A DNA stretch of 64,000 nt, from positions 6,404,217 through 6,468,216 of the forward strand of contig NW_020653337.1 of assembly GCF_003589595.1 (NCBI RefSeq), in the 5' to 3' direction. Source of the stretch: Hyposmocoma kahamanoa. Lineage: Eukaryota > Arthropoda > Insecta > Lepidoptera > Cosmopterigidae. Positions 22,332 through 33,796 of this stretch are shown here, one piece after another; position 1 is the stretch's first letter; every line of letters starts with the position of its first letter. Below the pieces are notes generated by a model. It saw only the letters and a list, made by a program, of their open reading frames with translations. It had not been told where the DNA came from and did no database searches. Both the position numbers and the translations under genes were made by a program.

Positions 22332-24232
22332 TATTTGGAAACCACTTTCTATATAGGATAAAAAGTAGGTGTATCAACGATATTTTAATTGTAACAATGT
22401 ATTAGGACGTTTTCACCCATCGTTACAGTCCTTAAGATTAACATAGTAAATTAATAATTGTTGCTAAATGTTTCACACATTATTTACAATTTGTTAAAGA
22501 AGTTTACAAAACCAGGTATTTTATCTTGTCTCAATTTTGATAAAACAACACTGACAATTTGGTGGGGGAATTTACGACAGGCAACTGACAAGTTCATAAA
22601 AGTTATAGAGAAAGTAGAATTTGCTTAGGAATTAGGGAAATAACTATAAAATTTAAGTTTAAATTCTACATTGTCTATGACACAAATGGTTGTCTTTGTC
22701 CCATTTGTGACGTCATGGGATTACTGAATTGAATGTGTTTTAAAAATAGTAATAAAACTTGTTACCTTTTGCAAATGTAAGAAAATAATACTATCTAAAA
22801 TTAAACCGAGCTGTATTGTACTACAAACGAAATGACCATGGCTTTGTATCACGCCTTTACGGAAGAACCGATTGTATTTAAATAATTATTTTATTTAATG
22901 ACTTTTTTTTCTTGATTTAAGGAGCCGAACTTAGGGTGAATGTAATTATTTTTAACATAAACAAAAATAATTTGCTAAAAATAGAAATAAACTGACTGAC
23001 ATAATATGCCTGCTGCACGGATTTATATATTTCATAAACTGGATCGCGCACTTCGATATACCAATATTACAAACTTACAGCTTATTGGATTATGTTGAAG
23101 TTTATTTTAAGTAAAAGTAAAAAACCGAGTCACATGGGATAGCTCACAGTAGTGGTCTGTCCTTGTTAACAAGTTGCCAACGCTAAATAAAATCATTTTA
23201 GGTAGTGTCTAGTTTATTAACTTTTTTAAATTTTGGTTAAATAAAATTAGCTTAAAGGTAATATGCTTTTACTGTAATAATACAAAAAAAATATATATAT
23301 AATATATAAGCCTTCTATTCTGATTATGAATATATAAACCTTCTATTCTATTTTTCTATTATCAAATTTGCATATTAATTTGTATTATGAATTAATATTA
23401 GTAGTTTTGGTCATTCATAAGCCGCCACATTTTCTGTAAAAATTAAAAATTAAAAACAATATGGCTGGCTAAAACATGAGTGAGCACACTATTAGAAAGA
23501 GACGCATTACTACTATGAAGGCTCTCACTCGGCTCGTTTTATAAACTTTTTCAGAACTGTACTCAATGCTCAAGTCAGGATTTGAGCAGAATTGAGTATG
23601 ATTTCAAGCACTGGAAATACGACTCTAATGGTAAGGACTTGAGTATGATTTTCAGTGCTCACTGCAGTACTCAAGTCCTGACTTGAGCATTGAGTAGAGT
23701 TCTAGAATACGACCCTAGGTGCGCGGTCCAGTTTAATATACAAGTCCGTGGTCTGCTGAACATATACATATATTTTAATTTATTGAGCATTGCATTGCGT
23801 ATAAATAATAAAAAAAGAAAGTATTTACAACGGGGCAAAAGTGGCTGATTATTATTATTGTTTATTTGTTGAGCATTGCAACTCAAAACGTAATAATAAT
23901 TAAATTAAAATAAATTTGTGAAAAAGCTGTACATAAACAAATAATCAAGAAACGCACAACGTAATTTACATAAACTAAAAATAAATTCGTGTAAAAAATG
24001 TAACTGCTAAAACCCGCCATTTTCTTTTTTCTAATTATTATTGTTACAACCCACCTTGATCGAGGCAAAATTAAGTATGTAGAAGAAAGAGATAGCACTC
24101 TATAAACAGGTAGTCTTTTGTTTGTTGCTATTTTCTCAGTCTTGTCGTGTACAGATATAATTAAGCGATTCTTAAAAAAAATAACTTCAAAATCGAGAAG
24201 TTCATTGACTCGCTTGTTCTTTATTGTTAAAA
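22332..24232. other. intergenic region between Als2 and eIF3h
   Basis: About 1.9 kb separating two divergently transcribed genes; it must hold both promoters. No TATA box is convincing. It also holds an AT microsatellite near 23285..23312 and a fold-back element at 23548..23722. The 5' UTR of eIF3h probably lies within the last 150 bases. Confidence 0.5.
23548..23722. mobile_element. fold-back MITE, family E, left tip missing
   Basis: Same family as 12915..13098: CAGAACTGTACTCAATGCTC at the left, GAGTAGAGTTCTAGAATACG at the right, with the internal CAAGCACTGGAAATACGACT. It sits between two divergent promoters. Confidence 0.65.
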
Positions 24233-24310
24233 ATGGCGAGTCGAGGTGGTTCGGCTAGGCGTGTTCCTGAAACTGAGGCAACAATTACGTACGTGCAATG
24301 CGATGGATTG
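24233..24310 (+). CDS. eIF3h: eIF3h exon 1
   Basis: Encodes [20 protein letters not shown] followed by VQCDGL, then GTAAGT in phase 0. The exon is too short to stand out as an open frame; it was found from the missing N-terminus of the MPN domain. The MASR start and the VQ.DGL end match the family. Confidence 0.93.
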
Positions 24311-27300
24311 GTAAGTTTTGAGCCCAAAAAGGTTTTGTATAGTTTAGTTCAGTAATATTGAAAAGTAACCTCAAGGCAATCATGCCAGCACATCAGCGTA
24401 TGTTTTCGCATTTTTACGACTTATTACAACAAACTCCTTCTCTTATAAGTTAATTTTCTGCAAGTATTATGCTTCTAATTTCGTAACATATCCAAGAAAG
24501 TTTTTGAGACTATTTTAACCAATTTTATGTAGGTTATATTTCTTGTACTTTTAATTTAGTTTGCCACAATACAAACAAGATTAATTTTATTTTCTCTTAA
24601 ACCTAATTTTCAAAAAGTGAATGCTCCCGCACCGCCCTTTGAAACAATAGGGTTTTCTATCGCGTCTTGATTGTTTACAGTAATTTTTAGCAATGACTCA
24701 TTCGAAATCTTGCCAAGTTGACGATTCTGAGTGATTATTGATAGTTTTAATGATGATCTCAATATCAATAAAGTGTAAAAAGTGTGATATCATGAGTGCA
24801 AAGAACTTTGTAGACATTGTGATGCAAATGCAGTGGCAAACAGCTTATTTTGTCTATACCACTAGTTGAACAACTGAATATGAATTCAATTTTTAAACTT
24901 CTTTTATCATTACTTTATTTATATGTCTTGTGTTAGCTTAAAAGAATTGAACTGTGTAGGTTACATACATACTATAAGCTGAGAACAGGTAACTCTTGTA
25001 ACCATACATAGCTCGTGCTATTCTCTAATGGGCGTAAAAAATTCATTGCTGAGCAATCATATGCCTCAGCCAGAGGAGGGTAAAAAAAATGGGAGCAGGA
25101 AGATTTTATGGTTCTTTAATTCTGCTGGTTTTGATCAACTGCTGGTTGCAGTGGCAACCGTTAGTTGCGCAGAGTGCAACAGGAAGTGAGCTCCAGTACT
25201 TATCTGGAACATAGGGAGAATACTGTACACGTACCCGGGGTGGCTCATCTAAGGCACTAGCCTTCTGAAAACCGGATGAAGTCCATGCAAACAGACTGAT
25301 CTGGGGTCATGGGGTCTACTCTCGATCTCCGTCCGACATCCTTCCGAAACAATTACTGTCAAATAAGTATTATTCGACAAAATTAAAAGACAAGAATCAA
25401 GAATGAAGCTTCATTCGCATCACGCGTCTTTTCATTTGGTCAAGTATTGCTTATTTGGCAGTAATTGTTTCGGACGGATGTCGGACAGAGATCGAGAGTA
25501 GACCCCCAGGACCTGACTGAGTAGGTCCCTGAGTGGGCTTACTTCTTCAGGAGTGCCCTTCCCATATAACCAAGAGGTTGATAGGGAGGGTCACTATGAA
25601 CAAAATTTATGTAAAAAAGATATGAGAGCTGCTGGTTGCAGTGTTGAATGGCGGCATAGGCTCTGAATTAGCCACATTAAGAATCTTTAAATAGATATCT
25701 GAAATAATAATAATATAGAGTTTAAGGCTGCAATTTTTAAAACAAACGCGTACTAAGAATAAGCAAACAAGTGTCCTGTATTTACAAAACAAACTTTGTC
25801 TAAGTTTAATTTAATTTATCACTGCAAAGTGATAAATTAAATTAACTTTTAAGTTTATTTTTTGCAATTTCTTGCTTAGACTTGGGGAACATTCATTTTG
25901 TAAATGTGAAAAACTTGTTTAGCTCGTTATTTAGGCGAAATCAAAGTATGTTGTATTATAAATCTTAATCTTAAATAGATAATAATAATAACAAAATTAT
26001 TGTTATTAACCTCTGCACTAGAATTTTATCAGTCTGTATTCTGAATTGGTCATTGTTTACAAAAATAAGGTTGTTTCTTTTTTCTTACTATATAAAACGA
26101 CAGAATTGTTTAACAATTCCAGGCGGTGATGAAAATTGTCAAACACTGCCATGAGGAATCATGCAGCAACATGGAAGTGGCTCAGGGAGCCCTTCTGGGC
26201 CTTGTGGTGGAGAACCGTCTGGAGATCACCAACTGCTTCCCGTTCCCAAAGCATGATGATACCATGGATGAGGAAGAGTATCAACTTGACATGATGAGGA
26301 GACTCCGGCGAGTCAATGTTGATCATTTTCATGTTGGATGGTTAGTTTTCTGCAGACCAAACTAATATGCTACAATTTCTCCTTGACCCAGCACCCATGC
26401 GGGTTTTAAGAGAAGGTCTTCCTTCACTAAATAATTTTTTTTTAAACATATATGTTGTATAAGTTTCTGAAAATGTATTTTTGTTCTACACCGTTTTACA
26501 CTTTAGATTGAAAAACAACTGTAAGCTGCTTGCAGTAAGAATGGTGCAAAGTCCAAAGTGTCAAGCTTCATGTGCTCTTGGTTGTACCTACCAGGGTTGT
26601 TGCGTATATCAGCATCTGTGAGCAATCTGCATAAATTAAAATATCCGCATCCACTTCAGCATCTGCAGTCATCGATGCTGATATCCATTGCGGATGTTCA
26701 AGTTTCGATTTACAAATCTTCCAGTAACAGACTGTAAGCAGAAAAACCAGTGCAGCTGTTGTTTTTGAATTATAACTTTGATAAAATTCTATAATGATTA
26801 AGCTAGACACTGATTGTTTTCATGCAGATTGATTCTTTTGTTAATAAATGTCACAAAATCATTGAAATACTATTTTATTACAATACCAAACAAAATATGA
26901 AGCTTTTTCATGTAGATACATTCAGTAAGGATATACAGTATTCATGTTGAAAAAAAAAAATCAACATCCGCATCAGCAACTGCTTATGTTAAGGTTAAAA
27001 CATCCGCTTCGGCTGATGTGTCAAAAACCTGCATCAACAACAACCCTGGTACCTACCTGCTTTCATTTATTCTGTTGCATAAGAAAACTGAGATATATGC
27101 ATTATGTTTCAGGTACCAAAGTGCAGATGTAGGCAACTTCTTAAGCCAGTCACTGCTAGAGTCGCAGTACCATTACCAAACGTCTATTGAGGAGAGTGTA
27201 GTGGTCATCTATGACACCAAGAAGTCTGCTAGGGGATTCCTTACGCTGAAGGCTTATCGCCTTACTCCTCAGGTTAGTTTATATTGATAAATTTATGTAA

Positions 27301-28124
27301 TTAAGTATTGTCTAAACATAAGTACTTGGTCCATAAAAACCCTTGTTGTTATTTGTGGGATGATCCAAGAGGTCGTGACCGTCAGGATAGCTGGACCAAT
27401 CGACATATACAAATAAAATTTTGCTCATTATTTACTACCTATTTTCTACTATTTAGTACCTTTATTGACATTTATTTTTTACCTTTGCACTAATGGAATT
27501 ATTAAAGAAATAAAGTGGCCAGCCATTCTGACGTCAGGTTGGCTGGACCATTTTACTTTTTCCATGGTTCTAGCTAGTTCTAATTTACTTTTTGTATATA
27601 TTATTTAAATTATTGTATATATATTGTATATATATTATTTACTACCTAACTTCTATCTAAACATACTTTTTTTCACTACTTTGCAAAAGGTATCCTCTAA
27701 ATAGACAGTTTATCGTAATTGACCCTTGCTCTGTAACCACACTTCTCGGGAGACGTGTGTGCTCTTGTCCAGAAAAGTGAGCTTTGCCAGGTTGTATCCA
27801 TCCCTAAAAGTGTTTTATTATATCATAATTTAACTTTGGTTAGTGGGTTTTATTATATCGTAAAATTTTATTTACTTGTGGATTTGTCTTTAAGTTTTTG
27901 CTATGGTAAGGGGTCCATAGCCAAAATAAGTAATGGAACCATTGGTCTAAACTGAGGTTAACCAGGATATAATTTCTTTTGACCAACTTGGCAGTTTGGT
28001 TCAAATTTACAAGACTAGTTGAGTATTACAACATATATTATATGCAAAGTGCTGAAACAAAGCAATATATTTTTGGTCATGGCAGTTTAACAGGCTACCA
28101 TGTCTACCATGTTACCAGTCAATA

Positions 28125-28166
<42 letters not shown>

Positions 28167-31100
28167 NNNNNNNNNNNNNNNNNNNNNNNNNNNNNNNNNN
28201 NNNNNNNNNNNNNNNNNNNNNNNNNNNNNNNNNNNNNNNNNNNNNNNNNNNNNNNNNNNNNNNNNNATATGTATATATATATAAATAATAACAGTTTACC
28301 ATGTCAATTTACATTCTAAATATTGCCCCAGATTTACGTCAGTCATACTAATCATAAGCCTGTGGTTTAAATTCAGTCTTGCAACAGGTTTGGAGCTTTA
28401 CAAGTTCTGATTCTCGCATGTAATATTCCAGGCTATCGCTATGTATAAAGAAGGTGACTACACTCCAGAGGCCTTACGCAACTTGAAGATCGGATACGAA
28501 AGCTTGTTCATCGAAGTGCCGATTGTAATTCGTAACTCGCCATTGACCAACATAATGATGTCCGAGCTCACTGAGATGATACCTGAAGAGGACGGGTCTA
28601 AATTTTTGGATCTTGGTACTGCATCCGTGCTTGAAGGTAAACAATTTTTTTATACATTAATAGGTGTAATATATACCACTTATGTACGTACACGTATACA
28701 GTGGCGTGCACAAGGTTTTCAGTTGGGATAGCCACAAAAAAAAACTATTAAAAAAGCAAACAATAATTAAGTACTTGCCAAAATCAAATTAAGTATGTTC
28801 TATTCTATTTTTAAGTTTCTGGCTTCTTTTGAAGAACTTTGGCAATGTCAAGTCAGTCATGGGAGTAACACTTTTATTACTTTTTTAATGTTTAATTAAT
28901 TAACACTGCTCTTTAGTGTATTCCGGGTTCCAGAACAAGACAAAACAATACTTTACACCACCGTTACAGATATATTAATATAAGTAAATTAGTTATATAA
29001 GAAATAATTGGTGTCATTCCAAACATTTGGAGAGTTTGCAAATAAAATACAAGAACAAAAAACAACCTCTCAGTATTCATCAGTGAATATTAGAGCATCA
29101 TTTAGTATGAGTTATTTTTTGCTAGGGTAGGCAGTTCACATATGCCTATATGAGGGCATGCAACTGTACGTATACAATTTGAAGTTAATTAAACAATGTA
29201 AGGATGTTCCACTGTTTAACATAAACATTTTAAAAATGGCTATTTATTAATTACACTATGAAATGCATACCCAATACCCAATTATTGTATCAAAGTATGA
29301 ATGAAAATATAAAAAGTAAATATCAAATTTTAATCTATTACGCGTTGTCCATGTTGATCTACAACCTTTTGCCATCTTTTGGGTAATTTTGGAATACGCA
29401 TTCACAAAAATTCCTGTCTTTATAATATACAGCTCTACGTATCGTTTGATGATCTCTTCTTTATCAAAGTAGTGTCCACTCAAAGGGTTTTATGAAGGCC
29501 GAAAAAAGTGATAGCTATATTAATATGGTGGATGAAATAACACAGCCTAACCTAACTGAAATATTTTTGACGGCTTGTAAATATGTGTGGTTTAGCATTA
29601 TCGTATGATGAAATACGACACACCTATAAGATTCACCTTTTTTTTTGGGCCATTTTCATGAATTTATTATAAATTAATATAAATTTATTATTTTTTTAAT
29701 GGCGGCCACTAGCGCGTTTGCCCACTACATCCGATTAGTATTCGTTCAGAATCCGAGACTATGATACAAATGTAGAAAACTTAGTAGCAGTAGAGCTTCT
29801 TGTGAAAGAGTTCGTCCAGGGAAGTACTGTCATCTTACCTATTTCTGCCGCCAAGCAGTAATGTGAACATTACTGCGTTCCGGTTTCGAAGGTGCTGGTG
29901 AAATTTCAGGCACATGGGACTTGTCAACTTATGTCTCAGGGTGACGGGCGCAGTGGCAGTGCCTCTCAGATGTTTGTGATTTAAAGGTCTGGGTGACACT
30001 GCAACTGTTTGGGACAGGCGTGACGCTTACCACCAGGCACACGTTTTGTTGGTGTCGTCACTTAGTATTAGGTATAAAAAAAACTCTGACCCACTTCGAA
30101 TGTCGCTTGTGCACTAAGTCTGATTCAAATCCGAGAAAATATGAATATCACTTGTACATCTAAAGATAAAATCACCTGTGAAATTTCGGACCGTCATTTC
30201 TCGGATTCGGAACTTGACACGAATTTTATCGCGCTCACTCCGCGCTGTCGCGGAGCGGAGGCCGCGTTGCCGCCGCGCAGCTACCGCGTGCGTCTACATG
30301 TCATTGCAAATTACGCTCTATATGTTTAGCTTTTACGTTTTAACTTAAATGAGCGTTCCGGACACGCGGGCGAGCCTGACTTGCATTTAAATGAGAGGAA
30401 TTTAAATGTTGTTGCCTAGCAAATAGAATTCAAATTAATTAATGTACACGAAGGCGTGGTAACTGGGCGGTCGCCGCGCGGCAGACGCGGGAAAACTTTC
30501 TCCTCGCGTAACTGGGCGCTTAAAAGGCTCGGGCCAGTGCCGATTTCGATGTAAAGTTTCCGCCCTATTTTTAAAATGCGCGCTAAACTATTATTTTTAC
30601 AATGACTTACACAGCATGACGTCGCCTTGCTTTCTCAAACTCGTACCTTAAAGCACAAAGTTACTGAAATGCAAAAAATAGATTGTATATACAAATTTTG
30701 CAGGCTGATTTCACATCACATTACCTTCATATTTACACACTAGCTTGTACCTTTTTTTGAAGTAATGCATCCAAATTAACACCCTTGATAAGAAATTTAA
30801 AATAAATAGAAAATTTTGCCATCCTCTAAATAATCACTCTTTATAAGATACGAGTTTGAGAGAGAAAGGCAGCGAATTAATAATTTAAAAGTAAAATGTT
30901 CTATATAGTTTAAAGTGGCTACAACCGCTCGGACTTTTGGGCTGACCCATTATTATAAAATCTGTGATAAACAAACTTAATGTAAACCTTAAATTTTTTT
31001 CCAGGCCAACTGCGTAGTTTAATGGAGCGCGTAGACGAGCTTAACCAGGAAGCAATTAAATTCAATCGCTATCAGCAATTAGTTGTCCGTCAGCAACAAG

Positions 31101-31360
31101 ACAAACACCGATGGCTCCTCAAGCGTGCCCAGGAAAATGCTGCCAGAGCTGCCAAAGACGAGCCAGCTTTACCTGAAGAGGATGTTAACAAACTCTTTAA
31201 ACCTCACCCGGTACCTCCAAGGTTAAACCCTATGATTGTAGCTGGGCAGATCAACACTTACAGCCAACATATAAGCCAGTTTTGCTCACAAAGTCTTGCA
31301 AAGTTGTACCTGACACAGGCTCTACAGAATGCGAAGGAAGGCACGAAGCAGAACAACTAG
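24233..31360 (+). CDS. eIF3h: eIF3 subunit h, complete five-exon gene
   Basis: eIF3h is a non-catalytic MPN-domain subunit of translation initiation factor 3, acting on the 40S ribosome in the cytoplasm. Coding exons: 24233..24310, 26123..26340, 27113..27272, 28432..28636, 31005..31360; all GT-AG, phases agree, total 1017 nt = 338 residues, close to the animal length of about 350. The start context is aaaATGG. The MPN region covers roughly residues 20-155 and contains [17 protein letters not shown] and HFHVGWYQSADVG; the zinc-binding JAMM pattern (H-x-H with S and D) is absent, as expected for this subunit. The C-terminal part is helical ([19 protein letters not shown]) and ends with [11 protein letters not shown]...LTQAL. 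Introns 1, 2 and 4 hold mobile elements and intron 3 an assembly gap. Confidence 0.96.
25230..25560. repeat. dispersed repeat G, interrupted
   Basis: Shares AAACCGGAT.AAGTC, CTGGGGTC and GGACCTGACTGAG with the minus strand of 36500..36660. It is split by the MITE at 25310..25506. In eIF3h intron 1. Confidence 0.6.
25310..25506. mobile_element. MITE family M inside repeat G
   Basis: 197 bp with inverted ends of about 60 bp (GGGGTCTACTCTCGATCTC, TCCGAAACAATTACTG). Flanked by CA on both sides. The uninterrupted sequence CTGGGGTCAGGACCTG on the minus strand of 36500..36660 shows the empty site. A second, partial copy starts at 63581. Confidence 0.75.
25807..25844. repeat. perfect 17-bp hairpin
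   Basis: TAATTTAATTTATCACT, loop GCAA, then the exact reverse complement. In eIF3h intron 1. AT-rich, so chance is less unlikely than the length suggests. Confidence 0.5.
26123..26340 (+). CDS. eIF3h: eIF3h exon 2 (MPN domain)
   Basis: 218 nt, acceptor AATTCCAG, donor GTTAGT. Encodes [20 protein letters not shown] through NVDHFHVG and the first two bases of the Trp codon. Confidence 0.95.
26525..26583. repeat. family F, one arm
   Basis: AAGTGTCAAGCTTCATGTGC matches the arm of the fold-back element at 9866..9983. It ends directly where the hAT-like element's target duplication starts. Confidence 0.45.
26592..27048. mobile_element. hAT-like non-autonomous element, family N
   Basis: Ends CAGGGTTGTTGC and CAACAACCCTG, the classical hAT-type tip. 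Perfect 8-bp target duplication GTACCTAC at 26584..26591 and 27049..27056. Inverted subterminal runs use CATCCGC/GCGGATG motifs. No ORF. It ends only 57 bases before eIF3h exon 3. A homologue is at 38515..39324. Confidence 0.85.
27113..27272 (+). CDS. eIF3h: eIF3h exon 3 (MPN domain)
   Basis: 160 nt, acceptor TTTCAG, donor GTTAGT. Encodes [30 protein letters not shown] and [11 protein letters not shown], ending in phase 0. Confidence 0.95.
28121..28282. repeat. AT microsatellite with 100-base assembly gap
   Basis: (TA)n runs on both sides of 100 Ns at 28167..28266. The round gap length suggests a placeholder, so the true size is unknown. In eIF3h intron 3; no coding sequence is affected. Confidence 0.95.
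28432..28636 (+). CDS. eIF3h: eIF3h exon 4
   Basis: 205 nt, acceptor ATTCCAG, donor GTAAAC. Encodes [20 protein letters not shown] and [20 protein letters not shown]; ends ASVLEG with the Gly codon split. Confidence 0.95.
29320..29510 (-). pseudogene. mariner-like transposase C-terminal relic
   Basis: Minus strand reads [19 protein letters not shown] in one frame and [18 protein letters not shown] in another, the usual order at the end of mariner-type transposases. One frameshift separates them. No catalytic residues remain. In eIF3h intron 4. Confidence 0.55.
29795..30085 (+). mobile_element. repeat B copy
   Basis: Starts TTCTTGTGAAAGAGTTCGTC, passes TGCCGCCAAGCAGTAATG and GGTGCTGGTGAAATTTCAGG, ends near CGTCACTTAGTATT and an A run. 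In eIF3h intron 4, sense orientation. Confidence 0.7.
30220..30540. other. CpG-rich patch in eIF3h intron 4
   Basis: A sharp rise in G+C and CpG (CGCGCTGTCGCGGAGCGG, GCCGCCGCGCAGCTACCGCG, GGTCGCCGCGCGGCAGACGC) against the AT-rich surroundings. It could be an intronic regulatory segment or an old GC-rich insertion. No frame is convincing. Confidence 0.4.
31005..31360 (+). CDS. eIF3h: eIF3h exon 5 and stop
   Basis: 356 nt, acceptor TTTTTTTCCAG. Encodes [20 protein letters not shown], a Gln-rich helix (VVRQQQDKH) and [20 protein letters not shown], ending in TAG at 31358..31360. Confidence 0.95.
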
Positions 31361-31433
31361 ATTTGTATTGTAACGGTATTATATTTTGTGACGTCACACA
31401 TTTTGGTTTCATTGTAATTTTGTGTACTGGATA

Positions 31434-31439
31434 AATAAA
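31434..31439 (+). terminator. poly(A) signal of eIF3h
   Basis: AATAAA about 75 bases after the stop codon, in GGATAAATAAAAATACAG. A T-rich stretch follows near 31482. Confidence 0.7.
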
Positions 31440-31619
31440 AATACAGTGATAAGAACGTAACTGGAAGTTGTTGCATTTCATTTTTTTTATATTACACGTA
31501 GATTTTATATTGATAAGCACAATCCAAATTTAGTTAGGTTCGTTCCCAGCAGTTTTATTCAGTAGTTCTATTACATAACGACTCAACTAAGTAAATGTAA
31601 GTACTTGGAATGATTTTTT

Positions 31620-32600
31620 CTAGAGATGAAACTGATATCTGGTAACTATCCGGTATCCGGCCTATTTTTACTATCCGGCCTATTTTTAATATCCGGCCGG
31701 ATACCGGATACTGGAACTATATCCGGCCGGATACTTAAAACTGAGGAAAATTCATAATCAGTACGCCAAATAAATTGATTAAAGATGATAGTAATAGGAT
31801 AAGCAGTAAGTACGGGATCATTGACAGTCTGTTTATTACTCTTAATTGGACGAACTATGAAGTTAGATAACGTTATCCGTAAATTTAGTACTCAAATTTC
31901 AATAAAGGCAAATTGTGGTGAGGAAGACCAATTATTCTGCGTTGAATGGTAAAAATTGGTTCTATTTATTTTCATAAACGAGACTAGCTTCAGAGGATAG
32001 TTTTTCATTATAAACTCTTGCAAACTTTGTTAATTTTTGACTACCACTTGTTATTGCCTGACGACCAAATGAAAGGATCGCGATCACGATTGATTTGAAC
32101 TGTGTGTGTCTTTAAATACAATGTGTGCCTACACTAATCAATAGTGTCAAGGTTTAGAATTAGTTAGATCACAAACAAATCAATGAAATCAAATTAAAAC
32201 AAAATAATAACGAGTGTATCAAGTGCTAGGCAAAATTTTGATATGGCCATAGAACGATGCAATTGCTTTTTTCCTTCGACACCGAGAGAAATTTGCATTC
32301 GGCACAACAAACAAAGAGCGCTGATATTAAAATATTGCCGATTAAAATTTTTTTTTTCACTTAATATTTTTCTGTTATGTATTAGTTTGTATCATCGAAT
32401 AAATTAATCGTTTTTATAAAAACAAAGTGGTCACTTGGTTTTTATAAAAACGATTAATTTCACAACAAATCAAATCGTCAATGTGAAAGTGCAATCATTC
32501 ACTAATCAATCAATCACGGTGATGCGCATTGTAAACCGGTCGCGACATGTTTACGGCAGTGGATTAGCTATCCGGCGGCCGGATATTCGGCATGAGAGCA
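31620..32600. repeat. region bounded by CCGGATA/TATCCGG motifs
   Basis: Six or more ATCCGGCC/GGCCGGATA units at 31655..31735 and another (CTATCCGGCGGCCGGATATT) at 32568..32590. Such arrays occur at ends of some hAT elements, but I could not fix termini or a target duplication. Confidence 0.35.
32401..32460. repeat. 60-bp near-perfect palindrome
   Basis: Arms 32401..32423 and 32438..32460 are exact reverse complements (TTAATCGTTTTTATAAAAAC core). The intervening AAAGTGGTCACTTG also pairs with itself except one position, leaving almost no loop. Confidence 0.8.
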
Positions 32601-32999
32601 ACTACTTTGTGTGGATGATTCGCAAGCACAATGGTTTTGAGTCGGGTTGACATATCCCCATTTCACTACGTTGTCTCTATATCGGCCAGCTTGCGAAAGT
32701 TTGCGCCTTACGTCCGCTATGGTACCTTCTATAGCGATGGTATGCCGAAGAAATCACTTACGGCTTGATAGTTGTGCTGGTGGGAGCTTTTGCCCGAATA
32801 ACGGAAGATAAAATCTTTGATAGAACCACGAATGTAACAGACACAGTTACAGACAGAAACAGTTATCGCTAGCGACAGAGTAAAATAATGTTATTTTGTT
32901 TTTATATCACCAGAGGCGCGGTACAGTTGGTTGTGTAAAATTGTGAGGTATATCACGCGACAGTAGCGACATCCGTCACTTGTAAACTCAAGGTCTGTC

Positions 33000-33540
33000 A
33001 CAAGTAAAAGACCGCAGCAAAGCTTGAGCACCAAAATGCGATTCAAAGACGTGCTATGAGAATTGTTGACGATTCTGTGCTTACAGACGATATTGAACAG
33101 TCTTCGAAGAGAGACTTTGCATAGGCAAAGTCAAGTCAAGCATAGGCTTGTTATATCGCCTGTACAATGGTCAATGTTCTGAAAGAATGTTTGTCATGGT
33201 GCTAACAGCAACATTTTATCATCACACCGCTCGCCACCGACAGGGAGTTCTTCCTCACACTTTGGAACCGAGTCGTCTGTACGGTTTCAGAGGAACTTTC
33301 TCCAACGTACAATTAGATAGTTGAATCAACGCTTTGTCGGGGTTTTCCCAAACGAATATAGGATGGAGTTCTTCAAAAGAGGTTTCAAAAGGGTCGTAAA
33401 GGGTTGGCAACGCGCTCGTAACTCCCCTGGTGTTGCAGGAGTTCATATGCGACGCGGTGACCGCTTTCCATCAAGCGGGCCCTTTGCTTGTTGGCTGGCT
33501 ATATATACAATATAAAAAAAGTACATGGACGTCTGCTGGT
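33000..33540 (+). pseudogene. non-LTR retrotransposon, C-terminal relic
   Basis: Successive frames give HHTARHRQGVLPHTLEPSRL, then FPNEYRMEFFKRGFKRVVKG and VHMRRGDRF, in the order found at the end of Jockey/CR1-like ORF2 proteins. At least three frame changes and stops. The ORF at 33321..33515 is one surviving piece. Confidence 0.6.
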
Positions 33541-33796
33541 TGCAGAATTTCTAAAAGCCATTCGTTCCCATAACAGATCAATCGATGCACAAAGAACTTT
33601 CAACCTTTTTGTTAGCACATCGGCAGCCAAATCAACATTAGCGAAATTGAGTTATTACCATATCTGGAATCAGCGAATCGAGATCTACCCCTCAAATCTT
33701 TTATTTTTAGATTTTATTTAAGTAATTATTTAAGTTTTATGGTTAAGAATCGATACTACTTTAGTTCGAATGAGTTCGAATTAAACTTTTCCCGTA

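Noticed and set aside
28100..28302. Frames running through the N gap on both strands
   Set aside because: They are products of the AT microsatellite and unknown bases.
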